A stretch of 64,000 nucleotides of DNA from Cryptomeria japonica (taxonomy: Eukaryota > Streptophyta > Pinopsida > Cupressales > Cupressaceae): the NCBI RefSeq assembly GCF_030272615.1, contig NC_081405.1, forward strand, positions 607,076,677 to 607,140,676. Direction: 5' to 3'. Shown here piece after piece: positions 1 through 12,830 of this stretch (positions within the stretch are counted from its first letter, which is position 1; each line of letters starts with the position of its first letter). Position numbers and translations under genes: made by a program. A model generated the notes under the pieces. It did not search any database, was not told the DNA's origin, and saw only the letters and a program-made list of their open reading frames with translations.

Positions 1-497
1 AAAGACCAGTGCAACATATACGATACATATACATCATAATAAACAGACAAGTGATAGAGAATCACAATGACATATCTCGCTTGCAATGAGTGATATGGCA
101 TAGTCTCTACTCGTGAAGATAATCACACAATATAATACCAAAACACCACATAGAATCATCATCATGAAGTAGGGTTAGCATCATCATCAGTCACATAATC
201 CATGTAACAATAATCATATGTAAATCCATGAGTCACATAAATCCATCCATCTAGGAGATACCATATATCAACATCCATAAGAATCAAATGTCATATAATA
301 AGTCTCGAATCATCAATCATAAAAGTCTCCAATCATAAAGAGTCGTAATGAATACCATGAATCCACATAAAGTCCTAGTATCACAGATATCATCCAAAAT
401 AGTAGAAGAGTCATAAACAACCATCCTAGTAACCATCATAAGCCTAAATAAGTCTATCAATGCATAAATCAAAATGCAAGTCTAGGAGAGACACTAC
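1..497. other. Unassigned AT-rich flank, no gene seen
   Basis: This stretch is rich in short CAT/ATC-like words and has no convincing open frame. It does not match the upstream half of the LARD-A 3' LTR, which would be expected here if the 5' LTR were complete. It is therefore either a different element that truncated the LARD-A LTR or older flanking DNA. Similarity to the 3' LTR begins near position 500. Confidence 0.4.
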
Positions 498-1317
498 ACA
501 ACTCATTTTGAATCTAAGACTCTAAACATTGAATAAGTATTCGACCTAAAGCATTCAAGCATTCATTATCAACCATTTTTAGAGATCTTCAAGGCTACAT
601 ATTCATCCTTCAATCATTGTGGAGCAAAATTACACCATTCATATGCAAGCATATGTGTTATTGGGGTTTTTTCATGTTCATGCCATTGCATACAACATAT
701 GTGATTACATTCAAGAAGCAAAGCATCATCATCAACAATTGCAAATCTGAGGTATATATCTATCCATTATGTATTTCAATATTTTCATTATTCATTCAAG
801 GTTAATTCCTAAACCGGGGTTCGACTTAGGCAAACCTCTATTCCCAATACTTTCCCCCTTATTTATCCATGTAGTAAACAGGTGTAAAGTTGTGATCTTT
901 GAAATCGGCTTTATTTACAGAGATGAACAGGTTCCCCTTTGGACGGCAAAAAGTGCAAAGGACCAGAGCGACGAGCATTTTGGTCCCGACATTTCAAGAG
1001 CTCCTTCTGGGAATAGGTCCGAACACTCTTATATTACTCATATCTAGGTTCATGGATCAATTTGACGACTATAGCTCACTATTTATGTGTATTTACTTCA
1101 ATTCCAACACATTTACCCTAATTTCAGTATTTTCACATTTCAACTTAAAAAGGGAATCAAATCTTAACCAAAGAATCTAATAAGAATTTTCAGCCCTAGC
1201 CTTGTTGATTTGAGGCTAGATCCATTAGGTTCACCCCTCTTTAATTTAGTGGTCCCTAAGAAAAAAATAAGGGTTTTACATCATGATTGGGTGAAACCCT
1301 TATTTTTCACCATTACA
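498..1317 (+). repeat. LARD-A 5' LTR, 5'-truncated
   Basis: It aligns with about 14240-15059 of the 3' LTR, including the GGTTAATTCC element, a GGACC...GGTCCC hairpin at 960-988 and the CACCATTACA terminus. The upstream half, about 520 bases in the 3' LTR and including the TATA box, is missing or replaced. Confidence 0.75.
752..874 (+). other. Predicted LTR leader intron, LARD-A 5' LTR
   Basis: The donor CTGAG|GTATAT and an acceptor-like ATCCATGTAG lie at the same relative places as the better preserved copy at 14496-14614. The acceptor has lost the TGTGTAG|G form seen there. The GGGGTTCG...CAAACCTC hairpin at 816-838 lies inside. This is a prediction from sequence only. Confidence 0.4.
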
Positions 1318-1320
1318 TTT

Positions 1321-1338
1321 TGGTGAACTTGACTCCTT
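1321..1338 (+). other. LARD-A primer binding site
   Basis: TGGTGAACTTGACTCC starts three bases (TTT) after the LTR end. The same spacing and the same first eight bases occur in TRGAG-E (41258) and in LARD-C (18480, minus strand). The tRNA that would pair here is not identified; it is not the initiator-Met type used by the other elements in this window. Confidence 0.65.
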
Positions 1339-1584
1339 ACACCCTTATTTCTGATTTATGTTCTTAGATCTGAGTGTTTATGCAATTTAAAATAAAAATT
1401 TACATTCACAAGTTAAAGTTCCAATTGAATTTCATAAATTTAGAGGTCAAATTCACAAAAACCCTAATTTATAATTCTAAAATTGAACTTGTGAGTTGTC
1501 TATTTGGATTAATCATTTCAGATTTGTTTTGTGAACATTATAATTTTGAATTTTGCAAAATTTATTTTTCTTAAATCAGAAAAA

Positions 1585-1753
1585 ATGTCAAATTTATTTT
1601 TACAAGAGGATGTTTTTGAGTTGAAAAGATTTAAAATATATGAAAATCCCCTTTATGAGCCTTTCAATGATTCCTCTCCCAAAGTTTCTCTCCCTAGAGA
1701 GGACATATTGATGCAAGAAAATATTTTTTATACTTCTCTCAATGATCTCCATA
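1585..1753 (+). pseudogene. LARD-A ORF, 5' fragment
   Basis: The ORF starts ATGTCAAATTTATTTTTACA about 250 bases after the primer site and stays open for 56 codons. It is then cut by LARD-B within a His-Ile codon pair. The frame resumes at 10569 on the far side of the insertion, directly after the CCATA target duplication. The acidic, Phe/Leu-rich peptide matches no family I recognise. It occupies the position of a gag gene in an autonomous element. Confidence 0.6.
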
Positions 1754-2283
1754 TGTAATGCCCATACCCTAGTTAGATTTGTAAAACCCGTTTGACCATG
1801 ATTGACTTCCTATGTGGCATTCTTGAAAGGTAGGTTAACCATAGTGAAATGTGTAGTTTAGATAATATAAATAACTGTGCATACATATTATTGTGCTTTT
1901 GCATCGATTCTCGTGTAAATGTAATTGTTCCTAACCCTCATGATAAATCTTGAGCTAACGCCTTCATTGAATATGTATATGTATATGCATGCTTGTATGA
2001 ATTCATGGGTGCAGGAGGTATCAGGTACAACACCGCTTAGGGCAAGGGTCATCTCCTTTGGGATTTGCAAGGTTGAGTATGCCTCCTTTCATTTTTAGAA
2101 TTTGGATTTGGTGGTCATATAACTCTCGTCTTGCCTTAGCCATGGTTAGGTGAGCATCATGTGTGGATTCGTGGGGCTTGCTTTTCATTGGGATGCGTGT
2201 CAAGAGATTTGGAGGACTTCCTCGATTTGCGTGCCCTGTGCGAGGTAAGTGAGGTTTGTTATCCTAAGTATTAAATTCAAAAT
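1754..2283 (-). repeat. LARD-B LTR terminal segment, left copy
   Basis: This 530-bp segment matches 9498-10027 (direct) and 10034-10563 (inverted) with only scattered substitutions. All three copies stop matching at the same base, after ATTCAAAAT. Upstream in element orientation lies CATATAAAGG (rc of 2334-2343), a TATA-like box. The shared segment may therefore be R-U5, the transcribed part of the LTR. Confidence 0.75.
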
Positions 2284-3403
2284 TTATGAGTAGACAAGCA
2301 CATTAGTAATTTAGAAATTTAAATGGGTAGCTTCCTTTATATGATTAATCATTAATTTAAAAGATTGCCTTAAATTATTAATGTAGCAAGCTTAAGGTAT
2401 TTAACTTGGATTAATGTGCTCATTTGCGCATTTGTAACATTTACGCATTTGTAGTTGAGAAATTAGAATAAATAAAACTCTTGCATTAGATTAGTCATTT
2501 ATTTAAAAATGTCGCTTTATTATGTTATAGCGAGTTAATTTAATAGCTAATTTTAAAATAACGAATTTATTGAGTTATGCGTTTTAGAAAGGAAAAATTT
2601 TAAAGTCATTTGGGAGATAGAAATAAATTACTCATTTTTCGCATTTTGGAAGAAAAAGGGTAAATTTTATTATTTAAAGGAAATTAGTTCCATTTTACTT
2701 GTAAAGTGGATAAAGTATAAAAGTTTGATTTTTTTTTTTAGAAAATTAAATTAATCAAAATATAAAGTGTTGGCTAAAGTGATATGAAGAAAATTTAAAA
2801 ATTAGAGTTGAATAAGAAATGGAAGCTTTTAAATTTTAAAAGAAAAATGAATAAGGAGGAAATGAATGACTCCCATTTGGATTTTCATCTATTTTATTTT
2901 AAAAATAAATGCCTAAATTCGAAATTGAAAATTAGGGCAAAATTAAGGTTTCTCTTTTTAACCTAGTTTGGTAAGCATTTTGGGGGTTCTTTTTGCTTGG
3001 GAGCTTTTTTGGGGAAAAATGGGGGATTTGCATGGGAGTTGCAGGTGGAGCTCTTCATCAAAGAAATCTCTTCCCGGAATGCATTTGGAGGTAGGATTCC
3101 AATCTACCTGTTTGTTTATTGTTATGTTCTCCATGAAATGTTGAAGAAAAGAAAAGAAAGAAATGTTTTTTTTTTGACCATGAAGGTTCTTGAAGATTAG
3201 TTTCAGTTTCTTTTAAAAATTTGGTTGTTCTTGAAACGAATTTCTGGTTCTTAAAGAAATTAGTGGCTTCAAACCGGATGTGGGGATATTTGTTCCATAA
3301 TAGAGTGTTTGGGTAAATCTGGGAATTTATTTTATGACTGTAAAAATGGGGGTTTATTTTTTTTACATTTTCATTTTGGGTGTTTTGTTCATGATATTCA
3401 AAA

Positions 3404-3434
<31 letters not shown>

Positions 3435-6400
3435 CAGAGAGGTTGCTGGAATTGTTCTTTTCTTTCTATCTCAGGCTGTGTGAGTGCACTAGGAATTTGC
3501 TATTTCTTTTATTTTTTTTAGACTGTATTTTTAATTGCTTTAACAAAATAAAATTTAAAAAAAAATTTTTAAAAAAAAAACTATTTTTTTTGGGCCCCAT
3601 GGTAGCTGCTACCCGCTGGTAGCAGCGCTACCAGAGGTAGCGAACTGCTACCAAATGGTAGCAGCGCTACCAAAGGTAGCGCCCTGCAACCATTTGGTAG
3701 CAGCGCTACCAATGGTAGCTTAGGCTGCCAAGGGGGGGGGGCCACGTGGGTGTCCACGTGGGTACCCTCCCTCGTTTTTTTTTGAAACAAAAAAATAAAG
3801 TTTATTTTATTAAATTTTTTAATTATTATTTGTTATTATTTTATATAATTTTTCTTTTTAAAATAAAAGAAAAAAATAGAGATATATGTATGTAGCGTAT
3901 AAAAAAAAAAGAATTCAGACTTATTAAGTGAATTTAAAATTAGTATAAGGGATTTACATTCAGTTCTTTGACATTATTTAATTTTAAATTCAGTTTCTTA
4001 TACTATTAATCTTGGATTATTAATTAATATATTTGGACTTTAGGGAATCAACATTAGTAAATCCATACTTGAATACAAGTTTTTTTTTAAATTTCATATT
4101 GGTTTCATCATACTCAAGTTAACACTTATTTTTAACATGGACTAAATAGTTATGGTGGACTAATACAAATTTTTTTCTAAATAAAAGTTAAATTATCAAA
4201 TCTGTAAACTTGATCGACATTAATGGTTAGACAGATATGGTAATACGAACATCTCTACCGGATTATGCCTATGTAGGTTTAAATTTCTATAATAGAATTT
4301 GGTTATGTAATGGCAAGACTTGTTATGATAGTGGTTGGTTATAAGTCGGTCAAGCCCCTAGTTAGGCTACCGTCAAGCAATGGAATCTAGGTTGTTGTTT
4401 TCTTTTGGTTATAATTCAATTTGACCGCTTTTAAAAGGGATCACTATGTAATAATCAATCGAGATAGATGTTGAATAGTGCATGTGTTCGCCTAAAAGGC
4501 AGAGTTGTAAAGACATGTAAATATGTAACCTTAACTATATTAAATGTCAGAGGGGTCTTGCAGTTGAGCAGACCCGGAGATGTAGCCCTTTAGGGGTGAA
4601 CTCCGAGATCATATCTGTGTTGTGCGATGTTTTTAGCTTACTTTGTTTTAAGTTTTAAATTATCATGGATGGTTGTTTTCTTGCATAAGTGTATGGTGGA
4701 AATTTAATGAATTCAAATTTAAGTGCATAACATTATTCATCTGGATAAATGTAGTTATTTAAGTTCATAAAACATTGTAAATTATGATTATGGCAAGGTA
4801 ATTTAAAACATTGTAATTAAAGTTGTGGAAAGAAGTATTTTGATAGGGTTAATTAAACGTAGTAATAGTGGAAAGAATCTTGCTAGGTTACATCAATGAA
4901 TTAATTTGTTATAAAGCATGTTAATGGAATGAACGTAAGAGGGAAACAAAGTTAAAATTTATGTCACAATTCCTAGATTGAAATCTAAAGGATGCACATC
5001 ATATAAATATCTACTTTTTACCTTAGCAAATGAATCACGCCATGTTAATTATGTTTCATTACATTGGATGAATTTGTTAAGTTAATTCACGCTTTAATCA
5101 TAACCAATAATCCTCACCAGAGTAATTTGATAATCGTGTGGACTCAACTAGGTATTCATGTTGTATATTGGATGAATATACTTAGTAAATTATGTTGTAA
5201 TTATAATCAATGATCCTCACCAGATTTATTTTATAATTGGGTGGACTCAATTAGAAACCCACATGTTAATCCTTATAAAAGGAATCCCTCATGATTGCTA
5301 AAATTGATCTAAAATGGGAAATAATTGAATAGTTGTTTATACGTAAATTCTAGGTAAGAGTATCTCCCTCCTATTAACTTCATATAACCAAAAAGGTTAA
5401 TATGCAATAAGATAATGGTATTTTAAATCCTAATAGAAGAACACCACTATGATACTATTATTCAAATCTTGAAATGATGAATATCATCTAGCTAACGATA
5501 TTTTAACTTAAAGGATGCTCTCGTGTGTCCTAATGCATATCCTCCGTAATGAAATTTGTCCATTAATTAGTATTAATAAAACTTCAATGAATTCCATGGC
5601 TACTCACATTATACCTTTCATAAAAGAACTTCAATTCATCAGTTGGCTATGCGTGAAATCAAATGAAGGGACCTCACTCTATTAATTGTAGTTAATCCTT
5701 AAGAAACGAATTCTTCTTATTAACCATACCTTTTAATATTTAAGAAATATATATCAAATGTGGGTGATTATTTTAAAAATCAAATGATGGAATCCTCGTT
5801 TTACTAATCGTAGTTTATCCCTAAACGAAAGAATCTCGTTAAGCATATTTATAGCATTAAAGGATGATGTCAAGTGTGGATGGTTATCTTAAAACCCTAA
5901 TGAATGAACTTTGTTATATTTAAAACGCTTGAACCTATTGGGAGGCCTCCTAATGAAATTATGAATTAAAGTGCATTGAGTAATTAACCTCTCGATGGCC
6001 TCCTTACCAACCAAAGTAATTGAACGCTTCCTAAAGTTATAAGATGTCAAACCATTGAACACATATAAAATCAAGATCTATGCATTATCTCGTAATTAAG
6101 ATATCCAGTTTAACGGATCTAATGACGCAAGTTGAGTTAGGTGTAAGGTTATGTAATCGCGTTGGGAAACCTCTTAGGATCATTTAGCCTTCCGCTGTGA
6201 TATCTAAGTTGTAAGATAACTCCAATGTATCTTAATATTGTGTCTAATTATGAACACTCTTAATTATTATTTTTTAAAAAAAATATTTACACTCTATCCA
6301 CAAGACTGGTTTGCACAACACAATAGGCCACATGTGAGCATGTCTAATGCTCGGTCAAAGGTAACATATATGATCCACATCTCTATGTCTGCTCTCAGAA

Positions 6401-9400
6401 TAAATACATGATCAACAAATGTCCAACATCTCACTCGAGGGCTTGATGGTGCTAGGGTACACCATAGCAGTGCTACCTTCCATACAAGTCCCTCGTGAAT
6501 ATCCCTTGTTGTGTAAGGTGTTTAGCCTCCAAGAGATAGTCACCACTCATAGGTAGGTAGTGGATCCTAGTTGTTTTCACAGCCTCACATACCTCCATCC
6601 TCAAGGTTCCTTGCGTCTACTTCCTCGTAAACACTCATCCAAGCTCGTCTCCTACGTTCTTGGAGAGGAATTCACATTGCAACACAAGACCAGCATACGA
6701 AAACAACAAGGATAAACCGGTTTAGCCACAAAAGTACAAAAGATTAAAGATAATAATTGTCAATTCCAACAATAAATCAAGAAAATAATTTCCGGATTTG
6801 CAACATCAAATCAAGTAAGATCAAGATTGCAAGATCGTGGCTAAACTGTCAAGGTCAAAGTAAAACAAATTGCTGGCCCGCAAGGAAAGAAATTCACAAG
6901 TGCACATTACATCACTATGTGACTAATAGCTAGCCACCAACGAGGAAGGAAGGAACAACCGTCTAGCTATCCTAGTAGCTCATCATGTGGTGTGGCCAAG
7001 TCACACATCCACATGGCATGGCAGTGTGCACCTCGACATCACCCCGCATCACGTCGTCACGTGGCATGGCTCTACCCTATACCTAGCGGTAGGCCGCATG
7101 GAAATGTCTACTACATCCTGCATCGTGTCTCAGCACGGCATGGCAATACTCCAAGCAGACAAAGCACGCAATGGACGTATCTCGCATGGCAGTGTACCCC
7201 GCGGATAAGGCACGCGCCGGTCACACTCCGCATAGCAATGTTCCTCTCAGGATACTCACCGTAAGCCAGAGGTATACATGGCTAAGGTCTACCCACAAGT
7301 CTACCAACACTAGTTAGTTGGCAACTTATGTAAGAAAATAACACGCCTCTCATGAAGACAAGGCAACAAATGCTCCAATGGAATCCAAGAATATGCTCAA
7401 AAACTATCATCTATATGCTCAAGATAAAGGATAGGAATAAGGCTGGCACACATGAACCTCGTAACTCAGTTCATCACAAGGGGAAGTATAGAGTACACCT
7501 ACGTTATAGTTCATTACAAACCATACTTTTCCTCAAAATAGGGAAGCTAAAGTCACTTCGCGTCGACATTACTCGTACACTGTTCATACTATTCAAGGAA
7601 TGGTGACTTCTACTACTACCCCTTCACATACTGACTTATCAACAACCCGTGGGTTGGCACTCAGTAAGGAAACAAATAAACAACATCACATAGATAGGTA
7701 CGGTTTCCCATACTCATAAACAAACATATTCCCCATGGTTGATTACTTCACCATCCCATGGGCACACAACACAAGTACGGGTTTTCTCACAACACACACA
7801 GAATAGCACCATTACTGGTTTAGTCACATTTACGGGGAGTACTTTACATTATGCTAACATATACTTAAGGGAATTTTTAATTATGCTTTACACATGAATC
7901 ACCAAACAAAGTTTACTCTAGATCCACGTACTGAAATTTTCAACAATTCAAATTTACACAAAGAAATAACATCATTCTGATATCTTTCTCAATCTTCTCT
8001 AAGCATTTTCATTCACATTACAAACTATGCAATTTCCCTTTTCAAGATGAAAAACTTTCCTCTTTCAATTAGAAGCCCAAAGCAACATACAATGTCATAT
8101 GCTTTATAACAAAATTTCTTCTTAAATCACTACCTTCCAAATAGTATTTCAAAGACAACAATTCCTATATTTTACACAAGAGGAGGAAGAGAGTTGGAAA
8201 ATCAACTATTTCCTACGAATACACAAGAATTTCAAAATCATACCATATGCTCGGATATAAGTTTATCATTTGAGTGGCACGGTTTTCATTTTGCTATCTT
8301 TTAGGAAGGTGCCAAAACATCCTAACATGACATTTCTAATCATTATTGTTGCACTATAATATTCTAGTTTTCCGATCAAGAATTCAAGACAACCAAACTT
8401 TCTTTTGTAATACAAGTCTTCTTGAGAACAATTTCTATTCGTAATACAATACAATACAATAATACATCAAATTTAACATTGAAAATTTATAATACGACAA
8501 GGGGGTAAATGAAGAGCCATCTCCTAGATTTTTACTCATTTAATGCTTACAATTCAACAAGTCTTTCACTTACTCTCTCTTTAACACAATAAGGCAATTA
8601 TCTATATCCAAAGCAAGTTAAAAGTGCATCACTTAATAGGTCCTAAATCACACTAGTTGAATAAGCACATAAAACAATCTTTCGAGAAGCACATTAGTTC
8701 ACTCTTGAAGCTACTACAACATGCCCTCTTTTGGTTTTCCTTTCACATCAAGCAATTTTCACAAAATCATCTATACGCATTTTATTGCACCTTACTTAAG
8801 ATGGGATTTAATTATATTACTCCTACCAAGCACATGGAGAACCCTTTAATGCAAACATACCATTTTCTATCATTAACCAAAAATTAACTCCCAAACCATT
8901 CCCTTTCACAATCTAAAACACAAAAACATTATGAGGCTCACACAAGGGCTCAAGATATATCATCCTTTCTCTTGCAATAAGAAAACTTAAATAAGAGATA
9001 ACTACACATATCAATTCCTTTTAATTTACTAAGGCGAGAAGAGGAAGAGTCATAATCACTCAATGTACTATATAACAAGAACTAACATTTGCCATACTAG
9101 TCTTTCAAGTGGACAATCATTGAAATAGATCAAAACCATAAACAAGCACATTTCGTACTTTTAGATTCAAGATATTATCAACTCACCCAGATGGATTAAT
9201 CAAAGGAGTAAAACAAATCAAAAATGAAGGTACATACGACTCCCTTTTCAAGTAAGAAAAATCGTAGACCAAGACCTCATTAAGCAGACAAAACACCCAT
9301 AATTATTTCCAAAACACCCACATCAAGAAGGTGAAAACAAGGTGTGAACGCACACGTTACACATGAGTAGGGTTTGTTAAATCACACCCTCACATCAAGG

Positions 9401-9484
9401 TGGACAAGCATAAAACATAAGGTAGACCCACACACACCAACTAAGAGCACAAGTGAAACCAGAGATCCCAGTGTTGCAACTTGG
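2284..9484 (-). other. LARD-B remaining LTR plus internal region, non-coding
   Basis: About 7.2 kb are AT-rich on the left and more CA-rich towards 9.4 kb, with no open frame resembling a retroelement protein on either strand. The left LTR must continue for an unknown distance past 2283. There is an (AT)n run near 3405-3430 and a GC-rich repeat island near 3600-3740. Small open frames here look random. Confidence 0.55.
3618..3710. repeat. 39-bp tandem repeat with GGTAGC...GCTACC hairpin
   Basis: GGTAGCAGCGCTACC occurs at 3618-3632, 3657-3671 and 3696-3710, exactly 39 bases apart. Each copy is an inverted repeat with 6-bp arms and a 3-base loop. The linkers (AGAGGTAGCGAACTGCTACC and similar) also contain GGTAGC/GCTACC. 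This GC-rich island sits in AT-rich DNA upstream of the putative LARD-B start site. Confidence 0.85.
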
Positions 9485-9496
9485 GCTCTGATACCA
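9485..9496 (-). other. LARD-B primer binding site
   Basis: On the minus strand this reads TGGTATCAGAGC, the usual plant initiator-Met tRNA complement. It lies one base from the LTR end (...CATTACA, T, then TGGTATC). It fixes the element orientation and marks 9498 as the U5 end of the inner LTR copy. Confidence 0.9.
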
Positions 9497-9497
9497 A

Positions 9498-10563
9498 TGT
9501 AATGCCCATACCCTAGTTAGATTTGTAAAACCCGTTTGACCATGATTGACTTCCTATGTGGCATTCTTGAAAGGTAGGTTAACCATAGTGAAATGTGTAG
9601 TTTAGATAATATAAATAACTGTGCATACTTATTATTGTGCTTTTGCATCGATTCTCGTGTAAATGAAATTGTTCCTAACCCTTGTGATAAATCTTGAGCT
9701 AACGCCTTCATTGAATATGTATATGTATATGCATGCTTGTATGAATTCATGGGTGCAGGAGGTATCAGGTACAACACCGCTTAGGGCAAGGTTCATCTCC
9801 TTTGGGATTTGCAAGGTTGAGTATGCCTCCTTTCATTTTTAGAATTTGGATTTGGTGGTCATATAACTCTCGTCTTGCCTTAGCCATGGTTAGGTGAGCA
9901 TCGTGTGTGGATTCGTGGGGCTTGCTTTTCATTGGGATGCATGTCGAGAGATTTGGAGGACTTCCTCGATTTGCATGCCCTACGCGAGGTAAGTGAGGTT
10001 TGTTATCCTAAGTATTAAATTCAAAATACTTAAATTTTGAATTTAATACTTAGGATAACAAACCTCACTTACCTCGCGCAGGGCACGCAAATCGAGGAAG
10101 TCCTCCAAATCTCTCGACATGCATCCCAATGAAAAGCAAGCCCCACGAATCCACACACGATGCTCACCTAACCATGGCTAAGGAAAGACGAGAGTTATAT
10201 GACCACCAAATCCAAATTCTAAAAATGAAAGGAGGCATACTCAACCTTGCAAATCCCAAAGGAGATGAACCTTGCCCTAAGCGGTGTTGTACCTGATACC
10301 TCCTGCACCCATGAATTCATACAAGCATGCATATACATATACATATTCAATGAAGGCGTTAGCTCAAGATTTATCACGAGGGTTAGGAACAATTACATTT
10401 ACACGAGAATCGATGCAAAAGCACAATAATAAGTATGCACAGTTATTTATATTATCTAAACTACACATTTCACTATGGTTAACCTACCTTTCAAGAATGC
10501 CACATAGGAAGTCAATCATGGTCAAACGGGTTTTACAAATCTAACTAGGGTATGGGCATTACA
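9498..10563. repeat. LARD-B palindrome: two 530-bp inverted LTR arms
   Basis: Arm 1 (9498-10027) and arm 2 (10034-10563) are reverse complements separated by six bases, ACTTAA. Each arm is exactly as long as the left segment that matches it. The arms differ at only a handful of sites. Each also has private changes relative to 1754-2283, as expected if all three were identical at insertion and then decayed independently. Arm 2 ends in GGGCATTACA directly against the CCATA target duplication. Confidence 0.9.
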
Positions 10564-10568
10564 CCATA

Positions 10569-11480
10569 TTTGGGATGAAGCATTAGAGGATGGTATGGAT
10601 TATTCTCTTAATATGTTCCTCCTCCATGAGGGCACCTTGTTGAAGGAGGATGATATTATGGTAAAATAAGTTGATATGAGTGAGAATTCCTTTAATAACA
10701 CTTCACCTTGTATTCATTTCAATAACCTTCCCCCTAGAAATGAAGCATCAATAAGGCATGATTGTCCCTTTCCTAAGGTTTTTCATGAAGATAACTTTAA
10801 AACAAGAGGATAATACCATTTCCCATAATTTTTTTAGTTCTCTCTCTCCTAAAGATGAAGAATCTTATCAAGATCCAATCAATGGTAATCATGTTGTTAA
10901 CAAACCTAAAATTGTTGTTAAAGATGGGGTGACTTGTCAACCTAATTATCGTGCAATTCCTTACATATATAATAATGAAATTTTTGCTTTGGAAGTTGAC
11001 AAGAATATACAAATTGAAGCACAATATAATTTGTTAGTTCCTACAATCCTCTCTCCAATTTGGACAAATACACCATCTCCTACTAAAGAAGTTCTTAGAG
11101 AAGATTTATTGGAGGATGATTAGGGGTCATTATATTTCACACCTTCTTTATATAAAAATCTAATATTACTAAATTTGATACCCAAAAATTTTATCCTAAC
11201 AAGTCTAGATATTGATTGGATCTCCTTAAACTTCAATCCAGTTCCACCTAAGAGTGAACCCTCTCCTAATCCTACACATGGATACAATGGACAAATTTTA
11301 GGATGTGTGCAACAAATTCATGAGAAATTAGACTTTTCTAATGAAAATATAGGTTTAAAACCTCTTCCTTTGTCAACATCCTCTCCTCCATTGTCTAGTG
11401 AATTTACATCTTCTCATTCCCATATGACAATCCAACAAGCTAGTGTTTTGTCTAATCTTCTTCTCTACTATAAACTTTAG
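10569..11480 (+). pseudogene. LARD-A ORF, 3' fragments
   Basis: The frame interrupted at 1753 resumes here, with acidic Trp-Asp-Glu residues, and ends at a TAA near 10668. Further open pieces follow in shifted frames at about 10758-11123 and 11175-11480. The latter contains the motif GYNGQILGCVQQ, which resembles GYRGHGLRCMEQ in the LARD-C remnant (17466-17750). I do not recognise the protein. It has no zinc knuckle or protease motif. Several stops and shifts make it non-functional. Confidence 0.5.
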
Positions 11481-12830
11481 ATTGGTACCTAGGGACCAAG
11501 GTGCCCAACACCCCTATCCTAGAACCATGGTGCCTAGTGCCCAAGTCCTCCTCAAGACCATGGTCCCTAGATCCCTAGTCCTCCTAGTTCAGATCCAAAT
11601 TTTCAAGTTTCCTTCTAGACGATTTCAAAATCTAGATTTCTAGTTTGCAACTTTGAAGACCATAAAAATAACATAAAAGTAATAGATGACAATGGGTGGC
11701 ATATTTTTCATGATCATTTCAAATAACACTCAAGTTTCTATTATTTTTCTCCTCACTATGTGACATTGTTAGCTTACCTATTGGGGGCTCATTGTCATTC
11801 ATGGTGGTACAATTTCAGGTGCAATCATACTTAGTGAGCAACATAATATTTTATTTATTCTTGTCTCTATGCTTGGGGGCAAGAATATTATCCTATCTTA
11901 TCTCTTTCTTCTTTCATAGTTTCACTATTCCCTTTTAAGGGTTATATTTTTCATACTTTGATGTCCTTTCTTGTATGGAATGGCATGCCTCTTATGATTA
12001 ATCTCTCCTTAGGGGAGTATGTGATCCTTCATTCTAATTATCTCTCTTTCTCTTTGAAGATTACCTCTTCTTTAGAGTTGCATTTTACATATATTTATGT
12101 CTTTTCTTGTATTGAATATTTCTTCATGTGAGTATATTGTTCATTTACATATGTCTAATCTCTCCTTTGAGGTTGTGTAATTCTTCTCATTCTCTTTACA
12201 CTTGGGTGGAAATAATCTTTCTCTCTTATCCTTTCTAAGGATTCACTTTTCTTATGATGAGTGGTTTTTTCTTATGATTTTATGTCATTCCTTGTGTGAA
12301 GTTTTTGTTTTCTCAAGGATTGTCTCTTATGCAAGACCTTGGATACAACCTCTTTCTCAATTGGAAATGTATATCTATTATAAATTTACCCCTCACATTG
12401 GGTCAAAAGTGTTTCATCCTTCATCTAGAATCCCTTTCACCTAGAAATAGGGGGAAGATATGCATTTTTGTTCTCCTTCCCTTCTTTTGGTAGAAGATGA
12501 TATGTTTGTTCAATAATTCCTCTTTGAGGTAGATGTCTTTTAAGAAAATATCTCTTCTCCTCAAAGGATCTTCTTTACACTGTTGAATATATCTCTTTTC
12601 CAACTATCTTATCCTTGCTTGTATGCGTATTCCCTCTTTAGCTTGGATTTATGACATTTTTTCCTAAAGGATATCTCCTTGGTGTTGAAGGCGGGTATCC
12701 TGTTTCTAGCTTCCTTAAAAAATAAACATAGGGCTATGTTGACATCTTAATGGGGGGAGGCATACATATCACCCTCTTTGTACTATATTTTACTATATTT
12801 TTGCAATGTCTTAAATGAGGTGTTTGTTCT

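Larger units (their letters stand above)
1754..10563 (-). mobile_element. LARD-B, LTR element with a palindromic right end
   Basis: The insertion is flanked by a perfect 5-bp duplication CCATA (1749-1753 and 10564-10568), and the LARD-A reading frame continues across it. An initiator-Met-type primer site on the minus strand (9485-9496) sets the orientation as minus. The left end is the 3' LTR terminus TGTAATGCCC (plus-strand view). Instead of an LTR start, the right end carries an inverted copy of the same terminus, so both outer ends are the LTR 3' (U5) end. The 7.2-kb interior has no coding domain. The inner edge of the left LTR is not visible because no second copy exists to compare with. 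Confidence 0.8.

Noticed and set aside
3581-3790. A small frame with repeated LPLVALLP
   Set aside because: Produced by the 39-bp DNA repeat; no start context or conservation supports a protein.
9498-10563. The palindrome as a foldback or chimeric-read assembly artefact
   Set aside because: The inverted arm ends exactly at a perfect CCATA target duplication and the interrupted LARD-A frame resumes right after it. The arms also differ at several sites. An artefact would not produce this, although independent reads should still confirm it.
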